NCBI GenBank assembly: GCA_023212695.1 | Contig: JALCCG010000012.1 | Span: 105,761 to 169,760, forward strand | Direction: 5' to 3' | DNA: 64,000 nt | Origin: Sporisorium sorghi | Taxonomy: Eukaryota; Basidiomycota; Ustilaginomycetes; Ustilaginales; Ustilaginaceae | Part shown: piece after piece, positions 49,720 through 59,137 of the stretch | How positions within the stretch are numbered: position 1 is the stretch's first letter | How the letters are laid out: each line of letters starts with the position of its first letter | Notes under the pieces: generated by a model | Databases searched by the model: none | What the model saw: only the letters and a program-made list of their open reading frames with translations | What the model was told of the DNA's origin: nothing | Made by a program: the position numbers and the translations under genes

Positions 49720-52230
49720 TCAGGAATGAAACGCTTTCCAGAACTCGCCTTCCGTATTGAGGATGTCTTTAATCTGAACAAAAGGAATCGTGAAAGTGGG
49801 AAAACCTACGGCATAGGGGCCGATCTCATACGGTGCAAACACCAGATGAAGGGCATTCTCTGTCACATAGAAGGACTGGTCTGCGGCGATTCCCGTATAA
49901 CTGCCGGGGAATACATACGAATATTGGGGATCTTCCTTAATCTGCTTGCCAACGATCCGGCTGAGCTCTGCAACATAATCACTGCCCGGTTTAAACAAAT
50001 CCTTCAAGCTGTACATGCTGCCATTCTCCATGTTGATCACGGCATACACTTTGGTTGGCATGCCATGGGCGGCTCCAAAAGGATAATGATATCCGTTCAG
50101 CTCCATTTCAAGCAGCTTCTGCTTAAAGAAAATTACATCGAAATCACCGGAATAGGAATAATCCAGCTTCTTATCGGCAGGAATCGGCTTCACCCCAGAC
50201 ATATCCTTCAGCTTGGTATTCACGGTTTGCTGAGTCCCCTGGTCTCTCATTCCTGTGACCTGCGGATAATAGACCAGATAATCCGGATTCGGCTTATACT
50301 TCTCTTCTGTTACCTGATAAGGCCGCTGCAGCGGAATAACGGTATTCTGCGCCCAGACGATACGTCCCGAACGGTCCAGATAGGATAGACGCAGATCGAC
50401 CGATGCCTTAATCAACCCTCCGGGTTCCAGCGTAAGCGTACCGCTGCCGTTCACTCGGGGAAAACCTGGCGCAGGTTTGCCGGTACGGTCAATCAAATAC
50501 GTTTGCTTCGCATCATACACGGAGGCCAAACCGTGCTTGTAGTCGGAGATATCGCGATACGTAAAGTCAGATAGCTGCTTCCCGTCCAAATCTGCAATCG
50601 CATATATCGAGCCGATGAAAGGCTGTTCAGGATCAATCGCGCGCCCAAGCGCAAACCGTTCTTCCGTTAAATCCCGAATATCGTTGTATTCCGGATGGAT
50701 CACCCAGGTCCCCTGTCTATTGATGACGCCATACTTCGACTTGTAATCTTCAGCTGTATTTACAATAGCTCTGCCATCGTGAAACGGAAATGCCGATGTA
50801 TAGGTCGGCGGAATGACGATTTCCCCCTGCTCATCGATGTAGCCATATTTGCCCGTGCTCTCCTTCTGAAAGGCAAGCAAGCCCTCGCCAAGCGGTCCGA
50901 CATAGGCAAAGTGATATGTGGCCAGTTTCCGTCCATGAAGATCAATGAGCGCATAATCATCATCTTTTAACTTAACAACAGCTTTACCATCAACAAAATC
51001 ATTCGCGTCCGCGTACCGAGCAGGAATCACCTCATGACCATCGGCATCAAGGTAGCCGTAACGGCTGTTTGCCCCATCACCGCTGCTATGATCGGTAACA
51101 TAGAACACGGCCCTTCCTTCACGCAGTTCTGCAATGTATGGATAAGCCCGACTAGTCAGAATTCCCCCTTGTTCGTTAATCATCTTAAAGCCTTGACCAT
51201 CCATGACCGTCGCGCGATGCTCCGAGAAAGGACTGATGGACTGATATTGGGGCTGCACAACATAATGGGCGCTTCTATCAATGACACCATAGCTGCCGTG
51301 TGCACTTACGATCGCAAGACCGTTATCCTGAAAATCCTGTGCATCATCATACACCGGATGAATCACCATCTCGCCGCTATGCTTAATGTATCCCCATCGG
51401 GTTCCACTCGTTGTCTTCACAGATGCCGGGTATAACCGGGAACCCAGCTGTGCCTCTCCTCTTCCAGCCAGCATCTCCTGAATCCGGCGCTCAAGCTCAA
51501 GCAGCGTATGGCGCTCAGGGTATGGCTCTGCAAAAGAGAGTGCCTTACGGACGGACTTCAGCGCAGCTTCCGGCATTCCCGCACGATACTGCGCATCCGC
51601 CAGATAATACCAATAGAATGAATAACCCGGGTGTTCCTGGGTCAGCCTCTCGTAGTAACCCACTACGGCGGGAAAATAATACGGATAAACGTCCGGCGCA
51701 GCTTCAAACGCCCCATGATTCCATCTAACGATCTCAACCCGGTAAGCTTCGCCTGTATCATGAATCCACAGCGCGATTTCAGCCTGACCATCCGTCCCGA
51801 TCGAACTTGGCAAATCAACGATATCGATATGGCTGTAGGTCATATCCGCGGGTGCTGCATCCTTCAGCCCCTCCGGTGTCCAGGCATATATCGACAGCTT
51901 AGACCAGATGGCGCCGATCTGCCAGCCTATGATCAACTGGTTTACGTTATGACCCAGCACCGGTGCGGCCGTCATTAAAGTGACGCCATATCCCTGTCCC
52001 TTCACGTTGGCAACGACTTCCCAGCCTCCCTGACGGTGCATGAGGACCATTACATAAAGTTCACCGTTTAATCGATATACTCCCGCAATTTCAGGCACCC
52101 GATCTCCCGTAATGTCAGCTGCATAAACGGCTTCATGCGCACCCGACGCATCCTTCCCTACCAGTTCTGCGCCGTTAGGCAATTTGGCCTTAACCGCCTG
52201 CACCAACTGCTGCTCATTGTAAGCGGACAT
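49720..52230 (-). CDS. WG-repeat protein with DUF3298-type C-terminus
   Basis: An 836-residue protein. The N-terminal third (about 1-265) has an uncharacterised beta-propeller-like or VCBS-type start followed by a TPR-like stretch (EHPGYSFYWYYLADAQYRAGMPEAALKSVRKAL split by pattern). From ~275 to ~600 there are about nine WG/YGYI repeats (SGTRWGYIKHSGEMVIHPVYDDA, SHGSYGVIDRSAHYVVQPQY and so on). The C-terminal ~200 residues carry a DUF3298-like domain (MENGSMYSLKDLF ... YEIGPYAVGFPTFTIPF). No signal peptide or membrane helix is evident, odd for DUF3298, which usually sits outside. Role unknown. Confidence 0.85.
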   Translation of the reverse strand: MSAYNEQQLVQAVKAKLPNGAELVGKDASGAHEAVYAADITGDRVPEIAGVYRLNGELYVMVLMHRQGGWEVVANVKGQGYGVTLMTAAPVLGHNVNQLIIGWQIGAIWSKLSIYAWTPEGLKDAAPADMTYSHIDIVDLPSSIGTDGQAEIALWIHDTGEAYRVEIVRWNHGAFEAAPDVYPYYFPAVVGYYERLTQEHPGYSFYWYYLADAQYRAGMPEAALKSVRKALSFAEPYPERHTLLELERRIQEMLAGRGEAQLGSRLYPASVKTTSGTRWGYIKHSGEMVIHPVYDDAQDFQDNGLAIVSAHGSYGVIDRSAHYVVQPQYQSISPFSEHRATVMDGQGFKMINEQGGILTSRAYPYIAELREGRAVFYVTDHSSGDGANSRYGYLDADGHEVIPARYADANDFVDGKAVVKLKDDDYALIDLHGRKLATYHFAYVGPLGEGLLAFQKESTGKYGYIDEQGEIVIPPTYTSAFPFHDGRAIVNTAEDYKSKYGVINRQGTWVIHPEYNDIRDLTEERFALGRAIDPEQPFIGSIYAIADLDGKQLSDFTYRDISDYKHGLASVYDAKQTYLIDRTGKPAPGFPRVNGSGTLTLEPGGLIKASVDLRLSYLDRSGRIVWAQNTVIPLQRPYQVTEEKYKPNPDYLVYYPQVTGMRDQGTQQTVNTKLKDMSGVKPIPADKKLDYSYSGDFDVIFFKQKLLEMELNGYHYPFGAAHGMPTKVYAVINMENGSMYSLKDLFKPGSDYVAELSRIVGKQIKEDPQYSYVFPGSYTGIAADQSFYVTENALHLVFAPYEIGPYAVGFPTFTIPFVQIKDILNTEGEFWKAFHS

Positions 52231-52408
52231 ATCAGCATCCTCCCTCTTCGCAAGCTTTCTCGCCTAATCGTATGCCGTCTATTACCAAATATTCGCTGGC
52301 TTGAGAAGCTGCAAGAGGAACTGACGCCACTACGTGATGCGGTCCGGAACATCTGTCGGCGCTCGGTCAATCAAGTGCAGCTGATTGCCATTTAATCCTC
52401 AACTAAAA

Positions 52409-52441
52409 AGAAGGACCGTCACCAAGGCGACCGTCCTTCTT
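52409..52441 (-). terminator. Terminator after the DUF2269 gene
   Basis: A 9-bp stem AAGAAGGAC and complement with an inner 5-bp pairing is followed on the minus strand by TTTTTAG. Confidence 0.7.
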
Positions 52442-52444
52442 GAT

Positions 52445-52906
52445 TCAAAAAGGCTTGCTGATCATCAAGTACAAGATGACTACCGGCAGTAGTGTTGCTG
52501 CCGTCCCGCCTACCGCCCAATACATCGACACTCTCTTGTATCTATCGGAAATAACTCCGCCGCCTATCGATTCCAGACTGAGGCGAATCATTCCTTTTTG
52601 CAGAGGTATCAAAATCCCTGCCCACAATATGCCTGTGATGCCGAACAGGATCAAAGAGACCGCCAGCCAGCTCATTCCACCCATTCCATATCCCTCCTGT
52701 ACAGACATGACGACTCCAGAAATAATCAGCAGCAGCAAGCCTGGCAAGGTAAACACATAATCGGCTAGCATAACATTTTTGACCGTATGATGGATTTCCG
52801 TCGGATCCCCCTTCAGGTCTGCCCTCACTTTCCAAAAAGCCGCCGTGATGATATTGCCCAGGAACAGCACGCATCCGGCGATGTGAAGAAATAACCACAA
52901 TGTCAT
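52445..52906 (-). CDS. DUF2269-family membrane protein
   Basis: A 153-residue protein with four membrane segments. LWLFLHIAGCVLFLGNIITAAFWKVRADLKGDP at the start and a conserved LADYVFTLPGLLLLIISGVVMS helix fit DUF2269 (predicted integral membrane). The conserved His near residue 7 could be a heme or metal ligand. It overlaps the TetR stop by four bases and is the last of a DoxX-TetR-DUF2269 operon. Its role is unknown. Confidence 0.78.
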   Translation of the reverse strand: MTLWLFLHIAGCVLFLGNIITAAFWKVRADLKGDPTEIHHTVKNVMLADYVFTLPGLLLLIISGVVMSVQEGYGMGGMSWLAVSLILFGITGILWAGILIPLQKGMIRLSLESIGGGVISDRYKRVSMYWAVGGTAATLLPVVILYLMISKPF

Positions 52907-53529
52907 AGGCCTTCCCTGCCTCCCTCTTTGCTCCCGGGCCGCAGAATGTCGGTTATAAAATCCGAATATTCCTTGGTACTGAATACATTTCCCTTCACTC
53001 CGATCAGTCCCCGCATCCGCAGCCCGAAGGATAACAGCTCGAACAGCTCGGCTGTCCGTTCAGCATCAATTGTATCGTTGATAACACCTGCCTCCTGGCC
53101 TGTTACAATCCACTGCTTGGAGGTGGCCGTGGCTTCCTTATAGAAGCCCGCAACGATGTCAGCAATCTCGGGCTGATCGCTTTTGCCGATAAGGTACATC
53201 AAGATGAGGTTGCTCACGTCATCCCGGCTTTCCAGGCTCGACATGCTGTTTATGATGGTATTCATCGGACCATCAAATTCCTTGATGTCCCCTTGCTTGT
53301 TCACTTCACTCATGAAATGCTCGTTCTGTTCCGCAAGCCTGGCTTTCAATACATGGACAAACAGTTCGTCTTTACTGGATACATAATGAAAAATAGCTCC
53401 TTTGGACATGCCGGACCGTTTCATTATGTCATTAAGCGTCGTTTGGCTGCAGCCTTTCTCCCTTATCAGTTCTTCCGTGGATTCAAGCAATATCCGCTTG
53501 GTCTGCTCGCGCCGTTCTTCCTGCTTCAT
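52903..53529 (-). CDS. TetR/AcrR-family repressor
   Basis: The protein (208 residues) has an N-terminal TetR helix-turn-helix: RILLESTEELIREKGCSQTTLNDIMKRSGMSKGAIFHYVSSKDELFVHVL (about 10-58). The rest is an all-helical ligand-binding half. ATG 53529 follows AAGGAGG by eight bases. It is the middle gene of a three-gene operon whose promoter contains a TetR-type palindrome between its -35 and -10 boxes, so the repressor controls its own operon. The inducer is unknown. Confidence 0.93.
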   Translation of the reverse strand: MKQEERREQTKRILLESTEELIREKGCSQTTLNDIMKRSGMSKGAIFHYVSSKDELFVHVLKARLAEQNEHFMSEVNKQGDIKEFDGPMNTIINSMSSLESRDDVSNLILMYLIGKSDQPEIADIVAGFYKEATATSKQWIVTGQEAGVINDTIDAERTAELFELLSFGLRMRGLIGVKGNVFSTKEYSDFITDILRPGSKEGGREGL

Positions 53530-53555
53530 CTGGAATCCTCCTTCTTCTCGGTTGG

Positions 53556-54008
53556 TTACCCCTGGGGCGGAAGCCATCCTGCTGCAAGAACCGCAGCAAG
53601 GAACAGCATTTGCATAATCACTCTTGCCCCGATCGGGGTGACCGGTTTGCCCCCAAGTGTCAGCTTCTTATGGGCCGCATATATGTTGGCGGGAAACATA
53701 GCCAGGAGCATCAGTGCCAGCCCTGTAGAGGCAGCCATCGCAGTTGCTGGGGTGAGGAGCAAAATCGCACCCGCAATCTCAAGAATACCTGTAAGACTGA
53801 TCAGGATCTGGGCATTCGGTATTCTTGGCGGCATCATGGCAATCAGATCACCTCGAAGTCTGCACCAATGCGCGGATGCAGCTACCAAAAACATAATGGC
53901 AACCGCAAACCGCAGGGAAATAACCCAATCATTCATGTAATCCCACCCTGCCCAGCCCAGCGTCCGAAACAATATAAGCGAAACCAGCATGGCTGCTAAT
54001 GGTGCCAT
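53556..54008 (-). CDS. DoxX-like membrane protein
   Basis: A 150-residue protein with four membrane segments. WVISLRFAVAIMFLVAASAHW is the first DoxX helix; ILEIAGAILLLTPATAMAASTGLALMLLAMFPANIYAA the characteristic middle (long hydrophobic stretch split here by pattern), and VIMQMLFLAAVLAAGW the last. ATG 54008 follows GGAGGTGAAGGAG. It is the first gene of the operon with TetR and DUF2269. DoxX-type proteins take part in thiosulfate or thiol redox and membrane-protein complexes; the role here is not shown. Confidence 0.82.
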   Translation of the reverse strand: MAPLAAMLVSLILFRTLGWAGWDYMNDWVISLRFAVAIMFLVAASAHWCRLRGDLIAMMPPRIPNAQILISLTGILEIAGAILLLTPATAMAASTGLALMLLAMFPANIYAAHKKLTLGGKPVTPIGARVIMQMLFLAAVLAAGWLPPQG

Positions 54009-54043
54009 CTCCTTCACCTCCAATTTGAATATTCTGTATTTTT

Positions 54044-54072
54044 ATTATATATACCGACCATCGGTTTGTAAA
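54044..54072 (-). promoter_or_regulatory. TetR-repressed promoter of the DoxX operon
   Basis: TTTACA (54067-54072), 17 bp and TATAAT (54044-54049) form the promoter. The palindrome ACCGA-TGG-TCGGT lies wholly in the spacer (54053-54065), so bound repressor would exclude polymerase. Confidence 0.85.
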
Positions 54073-54155
54073 TATAATTATTGTATGTTTAAGGGAGCAG
54101 GCTCACGGCTGTGATACAACCGGGCTTGCTCCCTTTTGCAAACACTATTCTCTTC

Positions 54156-55397
54156 CTACGCCCTGCCCTCTTCATAAATTCTGAACAGCAGGGTATACAG
54201 CACCGCACTGATCAGTGCTGCTGCCAGAATGATGGTGAAGATTCCCATAGGCGGCAGCCAAGCGGACAGGAATACCGTCACCGGTGCAAAAAACCTGCCG
54301 ATCGTATACTGCAAACTGTCCGCCCCCATATACTGACCTCTTGCATGCTCGGGAGCATAACGGCTGATAAAGCTCTGTGTCACCGGAGAACGAACCATTT
54401 CGCCAAACGTGAACACCGTCGTTACAAAGAACAGGAACCAAATATTCGTGTGTAAACCAAGGGCAAACGTACCGATTCCCGACAACAGTGAAGACAGGAC
54501 AAATACGTTGCGCTCCTTCCAATGGTGGAACCATTTTGTGATCGGGATCAGAAACAGGACGAACAATAGTCCGCTATACCCCAGCAGCCAGCCTAATATT
54601 TCTGTGCTCGACAACATAAGCGAATTTCCGTTCCAATGGATCAGTGCTTGGGAAGGTACATAATGGATGACATACACCGCTAAATACATATCCAATTGCA
54701 TGATCGTCACAAGCGCAAAGATCCCCGCCAAAATATACAGCAGAAACACCTTATCCCTGAATATGATGCCATAGCCTCTCCATTGTTCCTTGAATTCATG
54801 TTTAATCGAGGCTGAACGTTCCGTGATTCTCGCTGACGCTGGCAATGTTTCATAAACAATGAAGTATATGGAGATGAAGTATGCCAGCAAAACGATGGAA
54901 CAGGACCACAAGAGCTCTTGCCGATATTGGAAGAAAAAAACAGCTCCGAGTGCCGGACCCAGTACAGCGCCCACATTGTTGGCTGTCGTAAACATGGCGA
55001 ATACTTGTCGCCGTTCTTGTGCCGGAACCAGATCCGCCACCATCGCCGTGCTGGCCGGTCTATAGATAGCTCCGCCGAATCCAATCGCTATAAAAGCCGC
55101 ATAATCCATCCAATGTGAAGGCGATAGCGCAAACAGCGCAAACATGAGCGTTTGTAACGAAGCGCCAAGCAGCATGATGGGCCGTCGGCCTAACCGATCC
55201 GCCAAGGCACCCCCAAGCAGGTTGCCGATAATGCTGAATATCGGGGGGACCGTCATTAGAACACCCGCGATATGATTGCCCAGAGACTGACCAAAATAAA
55301 CCGTTATGAAGGGAAAGTACATCCAATACAACATATTGAACAGCCCTTCGCCCAACAACCGGACCTTTAAATTGTTATCCCATAATCGTATGTGCAC
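54156..55397 (-). CDS. MFS transporter
   Basis: A 413-residue protein with 12 membrane segments. LLGEGLFNMLYWMYFPFITVYFGQSLG is helix 1, GGALADRLGRRPIMLLGA the loop 2-3 motif, and RPASTAMVADLVPAQERRQVFAM the helix 4-5 region. It resembles MdtH/YttB-type exporters. Start GTG 55397 lies behind AGGGAG. A long hairpin (54090-54135) after the stop may terminate it. It stands alone. Confidence 0.9.
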   Translation of the reverse strand: MHIRLWDNNLKVRLLGEGLFNMLYWMYFPFITVYFGQSLGNHIAGVLMTVPPIFSIIGNLLGGALADRLGRRPIMLLGASLQTLMFALFALSPSHWMDYAAFIAIGFGGAIYRPASTAMVADLVPAQERRQVFAMFTTANNVGAVLGPALGAVFFFQYRQELLWSCSIVLLAYFISIYFIVYETLPASARITERSASIKHEFKEQWRGYGIIFRDKVFLLYILAGIFALVTIMQLDMYLAVYVIHYVPSQALIHWNGNSLMLSSTEILGWLLGYSGLLFVLFLIPITKWFHHWKERNVFVLSSLLSGIGTFALGLHTNIWFLFFVTTVFTFGEMVRSPVTQSFISRYAPEHARGQYMGADSLQYTIGRFFAPVTVFLSAWLPPMGIFTIILAAALISAVLYTLLFRIYEEGRA

Positions 55398-55604
55398 AAG
55401 ACTCCCTCTTTCTATCCAAACAGCGCATGGTAAAAAGCTTCCGCGCTAACACGTCTCCCGGCCGGGTATTACAAACTATAGAGCATTTCCCTGCCAAAAT
55501 ATAGACTTATAATGAGGGCTGAGTTATACTAATAATATCAAAGTCGAGTATACAAGTATTTAATTTCGATGCCCCATAAAACGAACATTTGTTCCGCATA
55601 TAAT

Positions 55605-55632
55605 AAGACGCTCCGGTCGGAGCGTCTTTTTT
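55605..55632. terminator. Hairpin in the MFS-NUDIX gap
   Basis: A 10-bp stem AAGACGCTCC and complement with a 4-base loop. T-runs are strong on the plus strand (TTTTTTAG). It probably ends minus-strand NUDIX transcripts or acts as a bidirectional terminator. The rest of 55398-55681 holds no visible gene. Confidence 0.55.
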
Positions 55633-55681
55633 AGTGCATTCATATATGCCATTATCATGCTGTTCCAGCTTGCCTGAAGGC

Positions 55682-56086
55682 TTAATCAGCCAGCATCTTC
55701 TCGTTATGCAAATAATCAAAAATCATCTGACAAACGGCGGATACACGTTCCCTCTCCTTATAAGTGAACCAAGCTAAGGCTTCAATCTCCGAAGCTGGGT
55801 TCAGCTCTCCTTCATAGTCCGCGGTGTAACAGGTCATCGTTACTTGAACGCCTTCTAATTTACCGTGAGCGGCCGCATGAAAGCTGTCGACGCGCGCTGC
55901 CGTCTTTCTGTTGATTCGAACAGACAGCTCCTCCTCGATTTCTCTCACCAGCGTATCGATATCGGATTCTCCCGGTTCGCGTTTCCCTCCAGGCAGATAA
56001 TAGGTGTCCTTGCCTTTGGAACGAGCAGTTAATATCCTTCCATCTACGATATGAAGCCAGGCGATTTTATCAATCTCCGTATTCAT
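55682..56086 (-). CDS. NUDIX hydrolase
   Basis: A 134-residue protein with an intact Nudix box near 34-56: GGKREPGESDIDTLVREIEEELSV, matching GX5EX7REUXEEXGU except that the final GU position reads LSV. The start DKIAWLHIVDGRILTARSKGKDTYYLPG is standard. It hydrolyses a nucleoside diphosphate linked to another moiety; the residues that fix the substrate are not identifiable. ATG follows GAGGAGG. It precedes, with a gap, the DMT gene. Confidence 0.93.
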   Translation of the reverse strand: MNTEIDKIAWLHIVDGRILTARSKGKDTYYLPGGKREPGESDIDTLVREIEEELSVRINRKTAARVDSFHAAAHGKLEGVQVTMTCYTADYEGELNPASEIEALAWFTYKERERVSAVCQMIFDYLHNEKMLAD

Positions 56087-56118
56087 ATGGATTCCTCCTC
56101 ATCATTTAAAACACAGGT

Positions 56119-56577
56119 TTATGCCGCCTCTTGCTGCTCATGTTTCCCGCCCAGTTTAAAAACCAGGATGCCTCCGACAATAACGACAACACCGATCAGT
56201 TGGTTCATCGTAAAGGGAACCTTCTCCAGGCCTAACCAGCCGAGGGAGTCCCATAACAAAGCAAAGCCGAGCTGTGAGGTCATGACGATCGAAATAGCGA
56301 ACGTTGCTCCCAGCAGCCTTGTCGCCTGCACGAGACAGATCACCACACCGACACCGATCAAACCGCTGATCCAGTACCACGGCTCCATATTTTGAATATT
56401 AAACGTACCCTTACCCTCCACGATAAGACTCATGCTTAATGAAGCCACAAAGCCCATGCCTAACACCAAGGTGGTTGTGGACCATGATCCTGTTTTTTCA
56501 TTGACTCTATTATTGAAGATATTTTGCAGACTGACCAGTGAACCTGCGATAAGTGCTAATATTAATCCTGCTATCAT
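56119..56577 (-). CDS. Half-size DMT transporter, DUF606/YdcZ family (first copy)
   Basis: A 152-residue protein with five membrane segments, half of a typical EamA protein. AGLILALIAGSLVSLQNIFNNRVNEKTGSW is the family start, and LGWLGLEKVPFTMNQLIGVVVIVGGILVFKLG the end. DUF606 members occur as tandem pairs that could form heterodimers. A second member (57370-57795) lies beyond the Crp-type gene. ATG follows GGGAG. The three genes (DUF606, Crp, DUF606) run in the same direction with short gaps and may be one operon. Confidence 0.85.
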   Translation of the reverse strand: MIAGLILALIAGSLVSLQNIFNNRVNEKTGSWSTTTLVLGMGFVASLSMSLIVEGKGTFNIQNMEPWYWISGLIGVGVVICLVQATRLLGATFAISIVMTSQLGFALLWDSLGWLGLEKVPFTMNQLIGVVVIVGGILVFKLGGKHEQQEAA

Positions 56578-56616
56578 GCTCGATCTCCCTTGCTGAATGA
56601 TTCATATTGTTGCGTG

Positions 56617-57318
56617 TTACTCTTCATAAATATTGCCGCCGGCTACAATTGTCAAAGCTTCTCGATTCTTAATCAGAATGAATCCCTTGCGGCGTTCAAT
56701 CAGACCCTCTTGGCTAAATTTCAAAATCACGCGGTTTAAGTGCCGGTAACTGGTTCCGAGTAAATTCGCGATATCGGTGAGGTTGAATGCGGTTGGATCA
56801 TCTGTCTTGAGCGTGTCCGAATCCTCCACCGAGACCGACAGCAAATAACTGGCCAACCGCACCTCTACCGGATGCAGCAAATTAAAGCTTAGGAAATTGG
56901 ATTTAATATAAAATTTTCGTGTAATGATACGCAATAAAAATTGCAGCAGCGGCGAATGCTCCTGTCCGTATTTTCGTAACCAGCGATAATGCACGCCAAT
57001 CATGTACACGGGCGAGACGGCTTGAACCGTATTAATCATCGGATTCCCTTGGATATATTCAATATCTCCAATCACCTCAAGAGGTGTTTTGAAGGAAAGA
57101 ACGAGGGCTTTGCCTTCCGCAGAGGTTGTGTATATTTTGATTTTCCCCTGGACAAGGATGTACAGCATTTCGGCAGGTTCTCCTTGCGTGCAGATGATAT
57201 CCCCCTGATCGAACCGATACAACACCAAATAAGGCATTAACTCCTCATGAAACACGGACTCCATCTCATGGTTCAGCAGAAAGTTTCGCAGAAGCTCTGC
57301 ATTATGAATTTCCTTCAC
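56617..57318 (-). CDS. Crp/Fnr-family regulator (YeiL-like)
   Basis: A 233-residue protein with a cyclic-nucleotide-type beta barrel (DQGDIICTQGEPAEMLYILVQGKIKIYTTSAEGK, about 40-75) and a C-terminal winged helix (NLTDIANLLGTSYRHLNRVILKFSQEGLIERRKGFILI, about 180-215). The barrel lacks the arginine-serine phosphate cassette of Crp, so it is unlikely to bind cAMP. It resembles E. coli YeiL. GTG 57318 follows GGGAG. Placed between the two DUF606 genes, it probably regulates them. Confidence 0.88.
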   Translation of the reverse strand: MKEIHNAELLRNFLLNHEMESVFHEELMPYLVLYRFDQGDIICTQGEPAEMLYILVQGKIKIYTTSAEGKALVLSFKTPLEVIGDIEYIQGNPMINTVQAVSPVYMIGVHYRWLRKYGQEHSPLLQFLLRIITRKFYIKSNFLSFNLLHPVEVRLASYLLSVSVEDSDTLKTDDPTAFNLTDIANLLGTSYRHLNRVILKFSQEGLIERRKGFILIKNREALTIVAGGNIYEE

Positions 57319-57369
57319 GTCTCTATCTCCCTCTCCAGCCTTCCAATCTTCGGCACCAGCCGCGCCTCA

Positions 57370-57795
57370 TCATAATTTTATAATGACCACTCCAGTGATC
57401 ATCATCCCGATGCCAATGAATTGTGGCAAACTCATCCTCTTCTTCACCACTCCGAACCAGCCGTTGCTGTCGATCAGGAAAGTCAAAAATAGCTGCGCTA
57501 TTAACAATGCAGATATCGTTAACGTAACACCGATATTCTGAATGGCCGTAACTTCACTGAATATAATGGGCGCTCCCAAGGCTCCTCCAATCAGATAAAG
57601 CGGCTTGACCTGTCCAAATCCTTGCTTGCTTCCGTCCCGGACGAACAGTAGAATAACCAAAGCCATCATGAATCCGGTCAGCTGCGTTACCGTTGCGGCT
57701 TGCCAGGTGCCCATATCCTGACTGATCCGGGCATTCGCTACGCCTTGCAGTGTAATGCAAGCTCCGCCAATGAATGCAAATATAATTCCCCTCAT
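57370..57795 (-). CDS. Half-size DMT transporter, DUF606/YdcZ family (second copy)
   Basis: A 141-residue protein with five membrane segments: RGIIFAFIGGACITLQGVANARISQDMGTWQAATVTQLTGF at the start in the family pattern, and SNGWFGVVKKRMSLPQFIGIGMMITGVVIIKL at the end. It is paralogous to the gene at 56119 (WDSLGWLGLEKVPFT against SNGWFGVVKKRMSLP). ATG 57795 follows GAAGGAG. The pair probably forms a heterodimeric exporter. It is the first gene of the likely DUF606-Crp-DUF606 operon. Confidence 0.85.
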   Translation of the reverse strand: MRGIIFAFIGGACITLQGVANARISQDMGTWQAATVTQLTGFMMALVILLFVRDGSKQGFGQVKPLYLIGGALGAPIIFSEVTAIQNIGVTLTISALLIAQLFLTFLIDSNGWFGVVKKRMSLPQFIGIGMMITGVVIIKL

Positions 57796-58163
57796 GGTTC
57801 AAACTCCTTCATGTATATAGGTCTGTATACTATTAAAAGTGAAATGGCTGAACTCAGGAAAGGACATATGTCCTGAAATGGTTTAAAACCTGCATGCTCT
57901 CCTATAAGAAATCACGAATTCCATTATATACTATTCGTCAACTTTGCATTTAACATACAAATAAGCTGCCCGCGTTTCTTGACAGCTTAAGCTTTATTCG
58001 TATAGCACGCCCCATTTACGCTCCCTCATATTAATCGTCTCGCATGGTATAAAACAGTTAAAACCAAGTTTGCTTATATGGTGCGGCCATCATTATGTTT
58101 TACTATAAATATATAAATGTTAACCGCTTTACATATTGGAACGGGAAGGAGCTCCTGTAAGTG
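57796..58163. promoter_or_regulatory. 368-base gap with a candidate promoter
   Basis: No gene is visible here. A plus-strand promoter (TTGACA 57979-57984, 16 bp, TATAGC 58001-58006) points at the pentapeptide gene. The rest is AT-rich and carries no clear repeat. Confidence 0.5.
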
Positions 58164-59027
58164 ATGTTAGACAGACAAGACCATGCTCACAATGAACGCA
58201 ACCGTATGAATCTGCAATCCGACTGCAGCAGCTGCTTTGGATTATGCTGCGTCGCGCTGCCCTTCGCGGCCTCGGTTGACTTTGCCATGAATAAAGATGG
58301 CGGGACGCCTTGTCACCATCTGCAATCCGACTTTCGCTGCGGCGTTCACGGCAGCTTGAGGCAGCGCGGCATGCGAGGCTGCACCGTATTTGATTGCTTC
58401 GGAGCGGGACAGATGGTTTCGCAGGTTACCTATAACGGCCGTGATTGGAGGCAGGCTCCGGAAACGGCACAGGAAATGTTCGATGTATTCCCGGTCATGC
58501 GACAGCTTCATGAGCTGTTATGGTACCTGAACGAAGCCATGACATTGCAGCCAGCGCAGGAGATACATTCCAACTTAAGAGAGGCACTGGACGAGACCAA
58601 GCGGTTCACTCTGCTTCCACCCGAATCCCTGTTACGGCTGGATATCGCAGCACACCGGTCCGAGGTGAACCGGCTGCTCCTTCAAACAAGTGAACTCGTA
58701 CGGGAGAATGCGCGCCGTTTATACAGAGATAATCCTGTCCGCCGGAAGATCGGCGGCCGTGGAGCCGATCTCATCGGAGCTAAACTGAAAGGAGCCGATC
58801 TGAGATACGCAAACTTGAGAGGCGTATATCTGATCGCCGCGGATCTCAGTGGAGCTGATCTGAGAGCCGCTGATCTGATCGGTGCGGATCTCAGGGATGC
58901 CGATCTAAGGGGAGCTGACCTGACGGACAGCATTTTCCTTACCCAGTCCCAGCTTAATGCAGCGAAGGGCGACGCCAATACCAAACTGCCACCCTCCCTG
59001 TCACATCCGATACATTGGGTGGATTAA
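58164..59027 (+). CDS. Pentapeptide-repeat protein with N-terminal cysteine cluster
   Basis: A 287-residue protein. The N-terminal part (about 18-75) has nine cysteines: [34 protein letters not shown], which suggests a metal (zinc or Fe-S) site. A helical middle follows. From about 200 there are some 12 A(D/N)LxX repeats ([21 protein letters not shown] and on) that should form a right-handed quadrilateral helix. Related actinobacterial and Bacillales proteins are uncharacterised; gyrase protection, known for Qnr/MfpA, is not implied here. GTG 58161 or ATG 58164 could be the start; both lie behind GGAAGGAG. Confidence 0.85.
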   Translation: MLDRQDHAHNERNRMNLQSDCSSCFGLCCVALPFAASVDFAMNKDGGTPCHHLQSDFRCGVHGSLRQRGMRGCTVFDCFGAGQMVSQVTYNGRDWRQAPETAQEMFDVFPVMRQLHELLWYLNEAMTLQPAQEIHSNLREALDETKRFTLLPPESLLRLDIAAHRSEVNRLLLQTSELVRENARRLYRDNPVRRKIGGRGADLIGAKLKGADLRYANLRGVYLIAADLSGADLRAADLIGADLRDADLRGADLTDSIFLTQSQLNAAKGDANTKLPPSLSHPIHWVD

Positions 59028-59137
59028 GCCTAATGAGGGACGGTATATCATATGATATGGGCCACGAACGCTTGGAAGAGCGGCGGTAGCATTTTGCCCC
59101 ATCTTGGTGACCGTAATTGCCATCATTTCACCGTCAA

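Noticed and set aside
58682..58984. A Leu/Arg/Ser/Ala-rich minus-strand repeat ORF
   Set aside because: It is the mirror of the pentapeptide repeats and not an independent gene.
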